Below, piece after piece: positions 37,404-46,053 of a stretch of DNA of 64,000 bases. Origin of the DNA: Streptomyces rubellomurinus (lineage in GTDB: Bacteria > Actinomycetota > Actinomycetes > Streptomycetales > Streptomycetaceae); assembly GCF_000961885.1 (NCBI RefSeq), contig NZ_JZKH01000001.1:186001-250000 (forward strand), in the 5' to 3' direction. A program made the translations under genes and the position numbers. The notes beneath the pieces are model-generated. The model did no database searches. It had not been told where the DNA came from and saw nothing but the letters and a program-made list of their open reading frames with translations. Within the stretch, counting starts at the first letter, position 1. Every line of letters starts with the position of its first letter.

Positions 37404-38606
37404 ATGCGCATTCTTCTGGTCACCCACCGGTTCGCGGGCGAGGAGGCCGGCGGGACGGAGATCCTGGCCGACGACCTCGCCCGGGCCCTGATGGCGCGAG
37501 GCTTGGACGTCGCGTGGCTGGCGGCTGGCGACCCGCCGTCGCCGCAGCGACGCACCGCGGCCGAGTACATCAGCGTGCCCGCGGTCTTCAAACGCGACTA
37601 CCCGGTCGGCTGGCGCGAGCAGGAAGCCCAGCAGGCGGCGCTCATCGAGCAGTTGCTCGCCTCGCGACCTGCTGTCGACCTCGTCCACGTCCTGCACTTC
37701 AGCCGCGTCGGCCTGGCGTTCCTCGACATCGCGCCGCTGCGGAACGTGCCGGTCGTCGCGACCCTGACCGACTACACCGCCGTCTGCCCCGACCACCAGC
37801 TCCTCGTGCGCTCCACCGGTGCGCAGTGCACCAGCACCGCGCACTCGACCAGCTGCTTGGGATGCCTGGGTGCGCCGACTGCGGCAGCTGGGGACGTGGA
37901 GCTGTGGCGGGCACGCAACGTCGCGTGGCTGAACGAGCGGGTGCGGGCGCTGTGGACACAGACACCACACCAGGCTGCGGAGCTCGCGAAGGCCGGCGTC
38001 GCGATGAACAAGGCGGTCCGGGACCAAGCTTGCTACGGGCTGCCCGACAGCTGGCAGCCGCTGACCGAGAGCGGCAGTGGCAGCGGCGAGTACCTGCTGT
38101 TCCTGGGCCGGTGCTCACCCGAGAAGGGCCTCCACGTCCTCCTCGACGCCCTCGCGGACAGCCCGACCACGCTGCCTCTGCTGGTCGCAACTGTGCCGGA
38201 CGATGCCACATACGAGGAGCGGATGCGCCTGGTCGCCGCCGCCGATCCGCGGGTGCGCTGGCTTCCTCCGCTCTCCCGCTCCGACGTCGGGCCGGTGCTG
38301 GCCGGCGCACGGGCGCTGCTGGTGCCCTCGCAGTGGTGGGAGAACCATCCGATCGTGGCGCACGAGGCCCGAGCCCTGGGCGTGCCGGTGTGGTCCTCGG
38401 CGGTGCCGTCCATGCGCCACCTCGCGAATGACGGAGGCGTCCACCTCGTCGAGCGGTACGCCGACCCGGCTTCGTGGAGGCAGGCGATCGATGCGGCGGC
38501 CGGATTCCAGGGGCCGCGGGTGCTGTCGTTCAGCCGCCGGGTGTCGGCGTTCGAGGCGTTCGTCGACGAGATGGTCTCCGTCTACCGGAAGGAGGTGACC
38601 AGGTGA
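37404..38606 (+). CDS. GT4-like glycosyltransferase, 400 aa
   Basis: This is a GT-B-fold transferase. The N-terminal Rossmann domain opens with MRILLVTHRFAGEEAGGTE, the characteristic acceptor-side glycine loop. The C-terminal nucleotide-sugar domain contains LFLGRCSPEKGLHVLL, ARALLVPSQWWENHPIVAHE (the E-x7-E-type segment) and GVPVWSSAVPSM. A Cys-rich stretch in the middle (QLLVRSTGAQC, SCLGCLG) is seen in some members. It starts 11 bp after the radical-SAM gene and its stop overlaps the next start, so it is co-translated. It probably glycosylates an intermediate or product of this cluster. The donor and acceptor cannot be read from sequence. Confidence 0.85.
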   Translation: MRILLVTHRFAGEEAGGTEILADDLARALMARGLDVAWLAAGDPPSPQRRTAAEYISVPAVFKRDYPVGWREQEAQQAALIEQLLASRPAVDLVHVLHFSRVGLAFLDIAPLRNVPVVATLTDYTAVCPDHQLLVRSTGAQCTSTAHSTSCLGCLGAPTAAAGDVELWRARNVAWLNERVRALWTQTPHQAAELAKAGVAMNKAVRDQACYGLPDSWQPLTESGSGSGEYLLFLGRCSPEKGLHVLLDALADSPTTLPLLVATVPDDATYEERMRLVAAADPRVRWLPPLSRSDVGPVLAGARALLVPSQWWENHPIVAHEARALGVPVWSSAVPSMRHLANDGGVHLVERYADPASWRQAIDAAAGFQGPRVLSFSRRVSAFEAFVDEMVSVYRKEVTR

Positions 38607-39649
38607 TGCCCGAGCAGATGCAGCCGGTCGTGGTGCCGGAGCGCTTTCGGAAGTTCCTCGTCACAGACGACTTCGACCGCTACGGGCTCGAACCGGGCCG
38701 GCCAACGCCAACTCCCCAGTACCTGCAGGTGGAACTCACCGACCTGTGCAACCTCGCCTGCGCCGGGTGCGTGCGGGCCGTACACGACAGCAGCGGCGGA
38801 CACCTGTCGCTGGACGCCTTCGTCGCGCTCCTCGAGCAGCTGCCCGATCTCGGCCACGTCTCCTTCGTCGGCGCCGGTGAGGCGCTGATCGTCCGCGACT
38901 TCGCCTCCTTCGTCCAGGCGTGCACCGAGCGGTCCGTGTTCACCTCGACGAACACCAACGGCCTGCTCGTGCGCCGCCGTCTCCAGCCGGTCCTCGACGC
39001 CGGACTGGGCCTGCTCGCCATCAGCGTCGACGGCGCCGACGATGCCACGCTCGGGCGGATGCGCTCCGGCCTGCGCCGATCCCAGCTGTCCACCGCACTG
39101 CGCAAGGCCGCGGAGATGACGCGACAGCGCGACACCGCGCTGTCGGCCGCGGTGACGCTCTCCACCGCCAACCTCGACCAGTTCCCGGCGATCGTCGACT
39201 TCGTCGCGGACCACGGCGTCACGCGGATCAGCGTGGAGAGCCTGCACCACTGGGGCGAGGACAAGACCCTCAACGCCGAGTCCCTGTTCGCCGCCCCGCC
39301 CTCCCAGGTCGTGCCGCACCTGGAGGCGGGCCTCGCCCGCGCCGACGAGCTGGGTCTGCAGCTGTCGATCTTCGACTACTCCCGGCTGGCCTCCCCGGCC
39401 GCCGGCCGGGCCGTGTGCCCGTGGCCCTGGGATGCCAGCTACATCACCAAGGACGGCGACATCACGCCGTGCTGCATCCACATGGAGTCCTCACCCGGCA
39501 ACGGGCTCGGCAACACCCACCAGCCGCAGATTGACGAGATCTGGACCTCGAAGCCGTACGGGGCTCTGCGGGACTCCTTCCTCTCCCAGGCCCCGGCGTG
39601 GTCCTCGTGCGAAGACTGCGTGTACCGAATGGAGTTCGGACGTGTCTGA
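38606..39649 (+). CDS. Radical SAM enzyme, 347 aa
   Basis: This is a second, different radical-SAM protein. CxxxCxxC lies at Cys48, Cys52 and Cys55 (DLCNLACAGCV). The following SAM-binding features are HVSFVGAGEALI and FTSTNTNGLLV. A shortened SPASM/Twitch-like C-terminus carries RAVCPWPWD, DITPCCIHM and SSCEDCVYRM. The ATG at 38606 overlaps the glycosyltransferase stop (TGATG) and has GGAGG ten bases upstream; earlier in-frame starts lie inside the previous gene. Proteins of this shape (MoaA/NifB/PqqE-like) do epimerisation, dehydrogenation or C-C/C-S bond formation. Its coupling to the decarboxylase downstream suggests consecutive steps on one substrate, which is inference. Confidence 0.85.
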   Translation: MPEQMQPVVVPERFRKFLVTDDFDRYGLEPGRPTPTPQYLQVELTDLCNLACAGCVRAVHDSSGGHLSLDAFVALLEQLPDLGHVSFVGAGEALIVRDFASFVQACTERSVFTSTNTNGLLVRRRLQPVLDAGLGLLAISVDGADDATLGRMRSGLRRSQLSTALRKAAEMTRQRDTALSAAVTLSTANLDQFPAIVDFVADHGVTRISVESLHHWGEDKTLNAESLFAAPPSQVVPHLEAGLARADELGLQLSIFDYSRLASPAAGRAVCPWPWDASYITKDGDITPCCIHMESSPGNGLGNTHQPQIDEIWTSKPYGALRDSFLSQAPAWSSCEDCVYRMEFGRV

Positions 39650-41294
39650 CACCCACCCACCCGCCCTCCTGGGCAACCGCCCGACCGCGGACAGCCGACG
39701 GCTGCTGCACCGCGCGGTCGACCTCGGCCTCGACTTCACCTCCGGCGCCCTGCGCGACGACCTGGTCCTACGGCACGGAGAGGTCAGCGAGCTCATCGAC
39801 CGCTTCGCCGGCCCGCTCCCCCAGGACGGCGAGAACGACGAGCAGCTACTGGAGGCCCTGACCGAGATCGCCAGGTGGTCGATCTCCCAGGCGGACCCGC
39901 GCTATCTCGCATTCCCCGACACCGGCGACAGCATCGCCTCTCTCGCGGCCGACATCGTCGCGTCCTTCCTCAACCAGAACCTGATCGCCTTCGATCGCAG
40001 CGCGCCCGCTGCCAGCGTGATCGAGGCCCAGCTGATCACCTGGCTGCGGGAGTTGGTCGGCTACGACACCACTCCCTTGGCCGACTACCAGGGGCTCGGG
40101 TCGCTCGGCGGCATGTGGACCTCCGGCGGCAACATGAGCAACCACATCGCCATCGCCGCCGCCCTCGCCCACACCTACCCCGAGATCCGCACCACCGGCA
40201 TGCGGGCCCTGCCCGAGCAGCCGGTGATCCTGCTGGCCAGCGGAGTCGAGCACTTCTCCTACCTCGCCGCCGCCCAAGCCCTCGGCCTCGGCACCGACGG
40301 ACTGCTGTGGGCGGACGCCACCCCGGACTTCACCAGCGACCCGGCCTCCGTCGCCCGCCTGATGGCCTCGCCACCTCCCGGCAAACGGATCTTCATGGTC
40401 GTCGGCGTCGCCGGCAACTGCCGCACCACCGGCATCGACGACCTGCAGGCCCTCGCCGAGCTCAGCACGCAGCACAACGTGTGGTTCCACGTGGACGCCT
40501 GCCACGGCGGTAGCCTGCTGTTCTCCGAGAAGCTCAAGGTCCAGCTCGCCGGCATCGAGCACGCCGACTCCATCGCCCTCGACCCGCACAAGGGACTGTT
40601 CGTCAGCTACCCCTCCAGCTACGTCCTCTTCCGCGACCCCGCCGCAATCGGCCGCTTCGCCCGCTACCCAGGCCGCGCCCACGACCCCGACTGCCTCGAC
40701 CTCGGACTGATCACCCCGTTCTACGGCTCCCGCGGCTTCGAATCGCTCAAGCTCTGGGCGCTGATCAAGCATCAAGGCGTCGAAGGCATCGGCCGACTCG
40801 TCGAAGACCGTCAGGCCACCTTCCAGAAGATGGTCGACCTACTCGAACGCACCGGCTGCTTCCGGATGCTCGGCACCTCCGACTTCTACCGGTGCGCCTT
40901 CGTCTTCCTCCCCACCCCGGTCGCCGAAGCCCTCAAACAGGCCGCGCTGCCGACCGCGCACCACGCCGCCGTGCGCGACCTCATCTCCCACTACACCGCC
41001 GCCTTCGCCGACCGCCTGTACCGCGCGGGCACGGTCGTCTTCGACCTGTTCGCACTGCAGGACCTCGCCGACCGCCTCGGACTCGGCAGCAGCGCCAAGT
41101 ACCAGGTCATGGGGATGTGCGTGGGCCACCCACACATCCCCGACGAGATCGAGCACGGAATCGAGCAAGACATCATCGAAGCCGCCCACGAGCTCACCGG
41201 CCGCATGCTGGAAGACCTCCGCACCCTACTGGCATCCGCGAACCCGGCCGCCAGCACCCCGAGGCCGGGCGTGACCGGACCCGCGGGCTGGTGA
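39642..41294 (+). CDS. PLP-dependent group II decarboxylase-like enzyme, 550 aa
   Basis: The fold is that of aromatic-L-amino-acid/glutamate decarboxylases. LGGMWTSGGNMSNHIAI contacts the cofactor, VWFHVDACHGGSLLF carries the PLP-ring Asp, and ALDPHKGLFVSY holds the Schiff-base lysine (Lys316). YLAFPDTGDSIASLAADI near the start is typical of the family. The GTG at 39642 overlaps the previous stop by eight bases and has GGAG upstream. These enzymes remove the carboxylate from amino acids such as Glu, Asp, Tyr, DOPA or diaminobutyrate; some instead act as aldehyde synthases or cysteine-desulfurase-like lyases. Substrate specificity is not visible. A GTGA overlap joins it to the next gene. Confidence 0.87.
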   Translation: MSDTHPPALLGNRPTADSRRLLHRAVDLGLDFTSGALRDDLVLRHGEVSELIDRFAGPLPQDGENDEQLLEALTEIARWSISQADPRYLAFPDTGDSIASLAADIVASFLNQNLIAFDRSAPAASVIEAQLITWLRELVGYDTTPLADYQGLGSLGGMWTSGGNMSNHIAIAAALAHTYPEIRTTGMRALPEQPVILLASGVEHFSYLAAAQALGLGTDGLLWADATPDFTSDPASVARLMASPPPGKRIFMVVGVAGNCRTTGIDDLQALAELSTQHNVWFHVDACHGGSLLFSEKLKVQLAGIEHADSIALDPHKGLFVSYPSSYVLFRDPAAIGRFARYPGRAHDPDCLDLGLITPFYGSRGFESLKLWALIKHQGVEGIGRLVEDRQATFQKMVDLLERTGCFRMLGTSDFYRCAFVFLPTPVAEALKQAALPTAHHAAVRDLISHYTAAFADRLYRAGTVVFDLFALQDLADRLGLGSSAKYQVMGMCVGHPHIPDEIEHGIEQDIIEAAHELTGRMLEDLRTLLASANPAASTPRPGVTGPAGW

Positions 41295-42097
41295 CCGCCG
41301 TGACCTATCCACCCGCGTTCACGATCGCCTACCTCGTCCACAGCGACGTCGAACTCCTGCGCCGCACCATCCCCAGCACCCTGGACGCCCTGACCCGCGG
41401 CACCCGCCACCCGTACGACCTGGTGCTCGTCGTAGACGGGGCAGAAAGCGCCCCGGCCGACGAGATCGTCGAACTCGCCCACAGCACCTGGGGCTTCGAC
41501 GAAGTGCGGCTGCGCTGGCGCACCCGCCACCGGGCCTCCGGCGACCAGGCGAACAACATCCACACCCACTTCGTCAGCGACAAGAGCCGCTTCCTGATCA
41601 CGATCGAAGGCGATGTCGCCGCCTTCCGCGACCCGAACGCCACCGATGTCCTCGCCGAGATCGCCGAGACGTTCGACCAGTGCCCCCAGCTCGCGCTCGC
41701 ACAGCGCATCGACGACCATGACTGCTGGCAGTGGAAGCTCGAAGAGGTCGGCCCGCCGCTGAGCGACCGGGCCCGCTCGGTCAACCGCGTCTCCTCCCAC
41801 TTCCTGATCTACGACACCCAGCGGGCCCGCCCCGTCATGGCCGCGGCTGGCGGCGTCCCCGGCGACCGGTTCCACGACGACGGCCGGCGCTGGATGAACT
41901 ACGAGGACTGGCTCTCCCACACCTTCGCCCAGCCCGCCGGCCCCGGCATCGGCTACCTGCACCGCCTCCCGCTCCGGGTCTTCCACTGCGACGAGAAAAC
42001 CGCGCCCGGTTCCGCCCACTACCGCCGCGACATCGCCACCCGCCTGCGTGTCTTCGCCGAACGCGAGCACGCCGTGAAGGAGGAACTCGGTGCCTGA
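41291..42097 (+). CDS. GT2-like glycosyltransferase (GT-A fold), 268 aa
   Basis: The N-terminal half looks like a family-2-type nucleotide-diphospho-sugar transferase: FTIAYLVHSDVELLRRTIPS, then YDLVLVVDGA, then QANNIHTHFVSDKSRFLITI and EGDVAAF, which fills the place of the DxD metal-binding site. It lacks the longer C-terminal membrane domain of processive synthases. The start is GTG 41291 inside the decarboxylase stop, and eight bases of overlap join it to the sulfotransferase. It is the second glycosyltransferase of the cluster and of a different fold from the first. Assignment is moderate because the motif set is short. Confidence 0.7.
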   Translation: MTAVTYPPAFTIAYLVHSDVELLRRTIPSTLDALTRGTRHPYDLVLVVDGAESAPADEIVELAHSTWGFDEVRLRWRTRHRASGDQANNIHTHFVSDKSRFLITIEGDVAAFRDPNATDVLAEIAETFDQCPQLALAQRIDDHDCWQWKLEEVGPPLSDRARSVNRVSSHFLIYDTQRARPVMAAAGGVPGDRFHDDGRRWMNYEDWLSHTFAQPAGPGIGYLHRLPLRVFHCDEKTAPGSAHYRRDIATRLRVFAEREHAVKEELGA

Positions 42098-42824
42098 CCA
42101 CCGCCTCGTCCCCTCTCCCGTGTTCCTCCTCTCCCCGATCCGCTCCGGATCGACCCTGCTGCGCTGCCTGCTCGGATCCCACCCCGACGTCCACGCCCCG
42201 CACGAACTCCACCTCGCCGGCTACACCGTGGCCGTCGACGACGAGTTCACCGACCTGTCCATGCGCACCCTCGGCCTCGACCACACCGACATAGAGCACC
42301 TGCTCTGGGACCGCCTGCTGCACCGCCAACTCACCGAGGCCGGCAAGAGCGTGCTCGTCGAGAAGTCCCCGGGCAACGTGTTCATCTGGCAGCGCCTCGC
42401 CGCCTGCTGGCCCCAGGCCCGCTACATCGTCCTGCGCCGGCACCCGGTCGCCATCGCCGACTCCATCCGCCGCGCCGGCGACGCCAACGACCTCGCCGAA
42501 GCGGCCGTTACCGTCGACAAGTTCGCCACCGCCCTCGACGAAGCCGCCGCCAACCTGCCAGGCGCCGTCCACGTCACCTACGAGCAGCTCACCGCCGACC
42601 CGGAAGCCACCTGCAAGGCCCTGTGCGAGCACATCGGCATCCCCTGGGATCCGAGCATGCTCGACTACGGCCGCCACGACCACGGACCGTTCGTCTACGG
42701 CATCGGTGACTGGTCGCCCCAGATCGCCTCCGGCCGCGTCCAGGCCGCCACCCCACCGCCTGCGGAGGCAGACGTCCCGCCGCTGCTCAACTTCTGGTGC
42801 CAGAAGTGGGGCTATGCCCCGTGA
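42090..42824 (+). CDS. PAPS-dependent sulfotransferase, 244 aa
   Basis: It transfers a sulfuryl group from 3'-phosphoadenosine-5'-phosphosulfate to an alcohol, amine or sugar. The 5'-phosphosulfate loop is VFLLSPIRSGSTLLRCLL (about 11-28), and the 3'-phosphate-binding region is ARYIVLRRHPVAIADSIRR (about 110-128). The catalytic His/Lys-type pair is suggested by PHELHL and VLVEKSPGN. The length is typical for bacterial sulfotransferase-3-like enzymes. It overlaps the upstream glycosyltransferase by eight bases and the downstream kinase by GTGA. Being next to an APS-kinase-like gene strongly suggests that sulfation is a real step of the pathway. The acceptor is unknown. Confidence 0.87.
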   Translation: MPDHRLVPSPVFLLSPIRSGSTLLRCLLGSHPDVHAPHELHLAGYTVAVDDEFTDLSMRTLGLDHTDIEHLLWDRLLHRQLTEAGKSVLVEKSPGNVFIWQRLAACWPQARYIVLRRHPVAIADSIRRAGDANDLAEAAVTVDKFATALDEAAANLPGAVHVTYEQLTADPEATCKALCEHIGIPWDPSMLDYGRHDHGPFVYGIGDWSPQIASGRVQAATPPPAEADVPPLLNFWCQKWGYAP

Positions 42825-43354
42825 ACCAGCCGCGATCATCGACCGTCTTCTGGTTGTTCGGGCTGCCGGCCTCCGGCAAGACCACCCTCGCCCGCCACCT
42901 CCTCGACCACCTCCGCGCCGAGCACGGCGCCGACTGCGGGCTCTACGACGCGGACATCGAACGCGCCACCGGCATCCTGCGAGATCTCGGCTGGTCACCC
43001 TCCGACCGCATCGCCACGATCCGCGCACTCGCGCACGCCGCCAGCCAGCATCAGGTCGGCATCGTCACCCTGGTGACCTCCACCGAGGCGGAGCGCCAGC
43101 TCGCCGCGGACCTCCTCGGAGAACGCCTCCATCTCATCCACGTCCACGCACCCGAACCGGTGCGCCACGCCCGCGACGCCCTCCGCACCGTCCGCGCCTA
43201 CCGGACCAACCCGGCCCCGGACGCGCCGGAGCTGACCTGGTCCGATCCCGAACAACCCGCGCTGGCGCTGGACACCACGGCCCCGCTCAGCACCACCGTG
43301 AACACCCTATTCACCTTCGCCGCCACCACCCTCGCGAACGTCGCTTCCCCATAG
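42821..43354 (+). CDS. APS-kinase-like P-loop protein (CysC-like), 177 aa
   Basis: The P-loop is FGLPASGKTTLARHLL (residues 13-28). The acidic strand is GLYDADIERATGIL, followed by LGWSPSDRIATIRAL, which matches the CysC 'D.LGFS..DR..NIRR' region. The middle strand VGIVTLVTSTEAERQ and the late LIHVHAPEPVRHARD also fit adenylyl-sulfate kinase, which makes PAPS from APS. The usual 'DGDNVR' is changed to 'DADIER', so activity on APS is likely but not certain. The start is GTG 42821, overlapping the sulfotransferase stop. It is last in the operon, and the gene ends 7 bp from the stop of a convergent methyltransferase. The most economical role is PAPS supply for the neighbouring sulfotransferase. 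Confidence 0.75.
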   Translation: MNQPRSSTVFWLFGLPASGKTTLARHLLDHLRAEHGADCGLYDADIERATGILRDLGWSPSDRIATIRALAHAASQHQVGIVTLVTSTEAERQLAADLLGERLHLIHVHAPEPVRHARDALRTVRAYRTNPAPDAPELTWSDPEQPALALDTTAPLSTTVNTLFTFAATTLANVASP

Positions 43355-43361
43355 ACGCTGG

Positions 43362-44219
43362 TCAAGCAGCAGTCGGGAGATGCAGCATCGAGCCGGCTCC
43401 CACGGGTGCCGCCCGCCGGCCGTCGTGCGAGCCCGCCCCATGCCCTATGCGACCGCTCCTGGTCTTCTCCGCCACTGCGATGAACGCCAGCTCGGAGAAG
43501 AAGAAACCGCCCAACTGGTCCGCATCGCGCACCGAGGTGTACCACGCCTCGACCTCCTCCGGGGCGACCGCGCCACGACCGTGCCTGGCGGCCGACAACA
43601 GAGCCTTTCGGATCTGGTCAACCCGATCCTTCGCATGCCCCGTGAACTCGGTCGACCACACCAGCAGTGGTTCAACGCCGACGAGATCCAGCGGGCTATA
43701 GGCGAGGAGCAGCCCGAGCTTGCGACCGATCCTGCCGTCCGCGTGATCCATCCAGCTCTGCGCATCGTCCGCGAACGCATGGCACACCCGCCGGTCGAGA
43801 TCGGCGTCCGCGCCCGCGATGACCATCGAGTCGAAGTCGACGTGCGCGATGACCGCCCGCCCCCCAGGCCGCAGGACCCGCGCCACCTCGGCCAGCATCT
43901 CCAGCGGGTCCGGCAGGCACTCGATGGTGTTGTACGACAGGACAACGTCCACGCTCGCGTCGGAACACGGGAGACTGTCGCGCAGATCCGCAACGATCGT
44001 CGCCGTCGACCCCTTATGGCCTGCCAGAGCCGCGTGCACCTGGCGCAACGACTCCGCCGAACGGTCGATCCCAATGAGGGAAGCCTGCGGCGCTTTCCGG
44101 CTGACAGCCCGAAGCGTTGGCCCCGCACCACACCCGAGATCAACAACAACCTGACCAGAATCCGCCGGGCCAGCAAGCTCCGCAAGGCGCACATGGATCG
44201 GCTCAGCACTGTCGGACAC
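43362..44219 (-). CDS. Class I SAM-dependent methyltransferase, 285 aa
   Basis: Motif I is VVVDLGCGAGPTL (about 24-36), with an acidic residue ending strand 2 in SLIGIDRSAESL and motif post-I DVVLSYNTIECLPDP. RPGGRAVIAHVDFDS is the family's loop after strand 4, so the fold is the UbiE/Methyltransf_11 type acting on small molecules. GTG 44219 is chosen because it has a strong GGGGAGGAGG leader; a frame open to 44381 lacks coding character. It is convergent with the sulfation operon and has its own AT-rich upstream region. It may O- or N-methylate the product of the cluster, but the different strand leaves this unproven. Confidence 0.8.
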   Translation of the reverse strand: MSDSAEPIHVRLAELAGPADSGQVVVDLGCGAGPTLRAVSRKAPQASLIGIDRSAESLRQVHAALAGHKGSTATIVADLRDSLPCSDASVDVVLSYNTIECLPDPLEMLAEVARVLRPGGRAVIAHVDFDSMVIAGADADLDRRVCHAFADDAQSWMDHADGRIGRKLGLLLAYSPLDLVGVEPLLVWSTEFTGHAKDRVDQIRKALLSAARHGRGAVAPEEVEAWYTSVRDADQLGGFFFSELAFIAVAEKTRSGRIGHGAGSHDGRRAAPVGAGSMLHLPTAA

Positions 44220-44782
44220 AGCACTGCCCTCCTCCCCTGTCCGCGCCAGAGCCCGAGATGGCGGCACCAATAGTCCAGATTTGCACCATATGACATGATT
44301 TGAGATATCACATCTCGAGACGCAACTCTCCTTGCTGCAGGGGCTCCCATTGCCACCAATCAGGGGAGATTCCCAGGTCACCGCGCTTGTTTAGCCGGGT
44401 GGTCGCGACGAGGTCGCCCTGCGGCCTCGGGCGGGAAGGAGGACGACCCGCGCGCGGCCCTTCGAGGCGATCACCGTGCGCTGCTCATCGAACCCCAGCA
44501 AAGACGCGGTCGCGTCTGTCGGCGCTGCGGATGCCGCGAAGGCCATCACCGCGAGCTCGGCGCCCGCTGCGACGCCTGGTCACCGACCCCGGCACGGCAT
44601 GTGGCCTTCGCCGTCGGACATTCCCTCCGCCAACGACCACCGCCACACCATCCGCCGCGCCCATCTATTCCCGCCTACTTGAAATGCGATATACGCAACA
44701 ACCGCTAGATTGTCCGGTTTCTGGCATGTACGGTGTGCCGTCCATCGCCGGACGGCCCGGCGGGTGGTGTGCTGGGGGGTAC
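44220..44782. promoter_or_regulatory. Divergent intergenic region, 563 bp
   Basis: Two AT-rich patches are seen. One at about 44270-44315 contains a GAGAT-N5-ATCTC inverted repeat and probably drives the methyltransferase. One at about 44680-44705 contains GCGATATACGC and probably drives the nuclease-like gene. The stretch between has several open frames with high Arg/Pro content and no recognisable domain, so no gene is called. Confidence 0.35.
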
Positions 44783-45706
44783 GTGGCGGGACTGCAGGTG
44801 TTTCGGGTCGCTGGTGGGGATGTTCGCCGTGTCGAGGGCGCGACTGTGGAGTTCGAGCGCGACCTCCAGCGGCTCGTGGAGGCGAACATGGAGGAGATGT
44901 TGGGCGGTGTTCGCTTCATGGCGAGCGAGTACTCCACCGGACCGGTCCACCGGGGTCGGATCGACAGCCTCGGTCTTGACGAGGACGGGAGCCCGGTCCT
45001 GGTGGAGTACAAGCGCACGAGCAGCCAGAGCGTCCTCTCCCAGGGGCTGTTCTACCTGGCCTGGCTGATTGAGAACCGCGGCGAGTTCGAAGCCCTGGTC
45101 GAGCAGCGGCTCGGGCCGGAAGCCGCCAAGCAGGTGGACTGGAGCCGGCCGCGTGTGATCTGCATCGCGGCGGACTACGCCCGTTACGACTTGGTGGCGG
45201 CGGGCATGTCTCACCACCGTGTCGACCTGGTGGTCTACCGGCGCTACGGGGACGACCTGGTGACGCTGGACCTGGCTGCTTCGGTCGCCGGCGGCTGCGG
45301 CTCCTCGACGGTTGGCCAGTCGGAACGGATGCGGCCTAGCTCACCAGTGCGCCGGACGGTCAGCGATGCGCTGACGCAGGTGCGCAGTGAGCTCCGGGAG
45401 CTGTATGAAGAACTCGACGCCCGTCTGCTCGACCTCGGCGAGGGCCACTCGGTGGAGCTGCAGCACTACGTCGCCTACCGTCGCCGTCGGAACTTCGCCT
45501 GCGTCCGCGTCCTGGCACGGGAGCAGGCGCTGGTCGTGTTCCTGCGAGTCGACCCGGCGACGGTGCAGCTCGTGCCGGGCTGGACGCGGGATGTCCGGAA
45601 GATCGGGCACCTTGGGACGGGCGAGCTGGAGGTCCGGATCGCTTCGGTGGAGGATCTCGACCGGTCGATGTCGCTGCTGCGAACGAGCTACGCAGCAGCG
45701 ACCTGA
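44783..45706 (+). CDS. NucS/DUF91-like nuclease-fold protein with C-terminal DUF5655-like domain, 307 aa
   Basis: The N-terminal domain shows the restriction-endonuclease core: HRGRIDSLGLDEDGSPVLVEYKRTSS, given here in two parts (HRGRIDSLGLDEDG, then SPVLVEYKRTSS). Asp61, Glu75 and Lys77 form the D-ExK signature. SQGLFYLAWLIENRGEFEAL follows, as in RecB/NucS-like proteins that bind DNA ends. After a linker, residues about 195-300 form a small domain (LYEELDARLLDLGE, YVAYRRRRNFACV, LVVFLRVDP) fitting DUF5655. The start is GTG 44783 after a G-rich leader. It is a single gene flanked downstream by strong hairpins. Similar proteins appear as loners in many actinomycetes, some next to defence loci. 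Enzymatic activity is plausible since the signature is intact. Confidence 0.75.
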   Translation: MAGLQVFRVAGGDVRRVEGATVEFERDLQRLVEANMEEMLGGVRFMASEYSTGPVHRGRIDSLGLDEDGSPVLVEYKRTSSQSVLSQGLFYLAWLIENRGEFEALVEQRLGPEAAKQVDWSRPRVICIAADYARYDLVAAGMSHHRVDLVVYRRYGDDLVTLDLAASVAGGCGSSTVGQSERMRPSSPVRRTVSDALTQVRSELRELYEELDARLLDLGEGHSVELQHYVAYRRRRNFACVRVLAREQALVVFLRVDPATVQLVPGWTRDVRKIGHLGTGELEVRIASVEDLDRSMSLLRTSYAAAT

Positions 45707-45714
45707 TCGGACAC

Positions 45715-45757
45715 GGCAATGGGCCGCGCACCCTGCTTGGGTGTGCGGCCCATTGCC
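45715..45757 (+). terminator. Strong terminator after the NucS-like gene
   Basis: A 19-bp stem with one G-U pair has arms at 45715-45733 and 45739-45757 and a 5-nt loop. It lies 8 nt after the stop codon at 45706. Confidence 0.85.
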
Positions 45758-45799
45758 GTCTCGGGCGCTGCTGCCATGGGGGGCGAGGTCCTCGCGCCG

Positions 45800-45828
45800 G
45801 GGCGGCCCAGCTGCTCGCTGGGCCGCCC
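45800..45828. terminator. Second hairpin
   Basis: This is a perfect 12-bp stem (GGGCGGCCCAGC, 45800-45811; right arm 45817-45828) with a 5-nt loop. It is probably a back-up terminator for either strand. Confidence 0.6.
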
Positions 45829-46010
45829 GGGCTAGTTAAGCTCGCCGACCTGGATCCGTGGGGGACGGATCGGAGGGCGGCAGTTCCGCATCGCACCCGG
45901 GTGGGGGCGCTCGTCGCGGTCAACGAGGGGGAAGGCTCTCAGGCGCGGTCGCCGGCAGCGCGGTGATGAGCGAGCGCTCGCGCACGAAGTCGGCGTAGCA
46001 GTGCCAGGAC

Positions 46011-46027
46011 GGTCCCCTGGGGGGACC
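46011..46027 (-). terminator. Hairpin beyond the CRISPR-like mini element
   Basis: GGTCCCC at 46011-46017 pairs perfectly with GGGGACC at 46021-46027 across a 3-nt loop. In the direction of the cas operon it follows the mini element at 46054-46145 and could end that transcript. Confidence 0.5.
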
Positions 46028-46053
46028 TTCTAATTCGACCCGTGGGATTGGTA

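Noticed and set aside
44300..44782. N-terminal extension of the NucS-like gene and a 68-codon frame at 44476
   Set aside because: Composition is Arg/Pro-rich without domains. The GTG at 44783 has a better leader and begins the conserved part.
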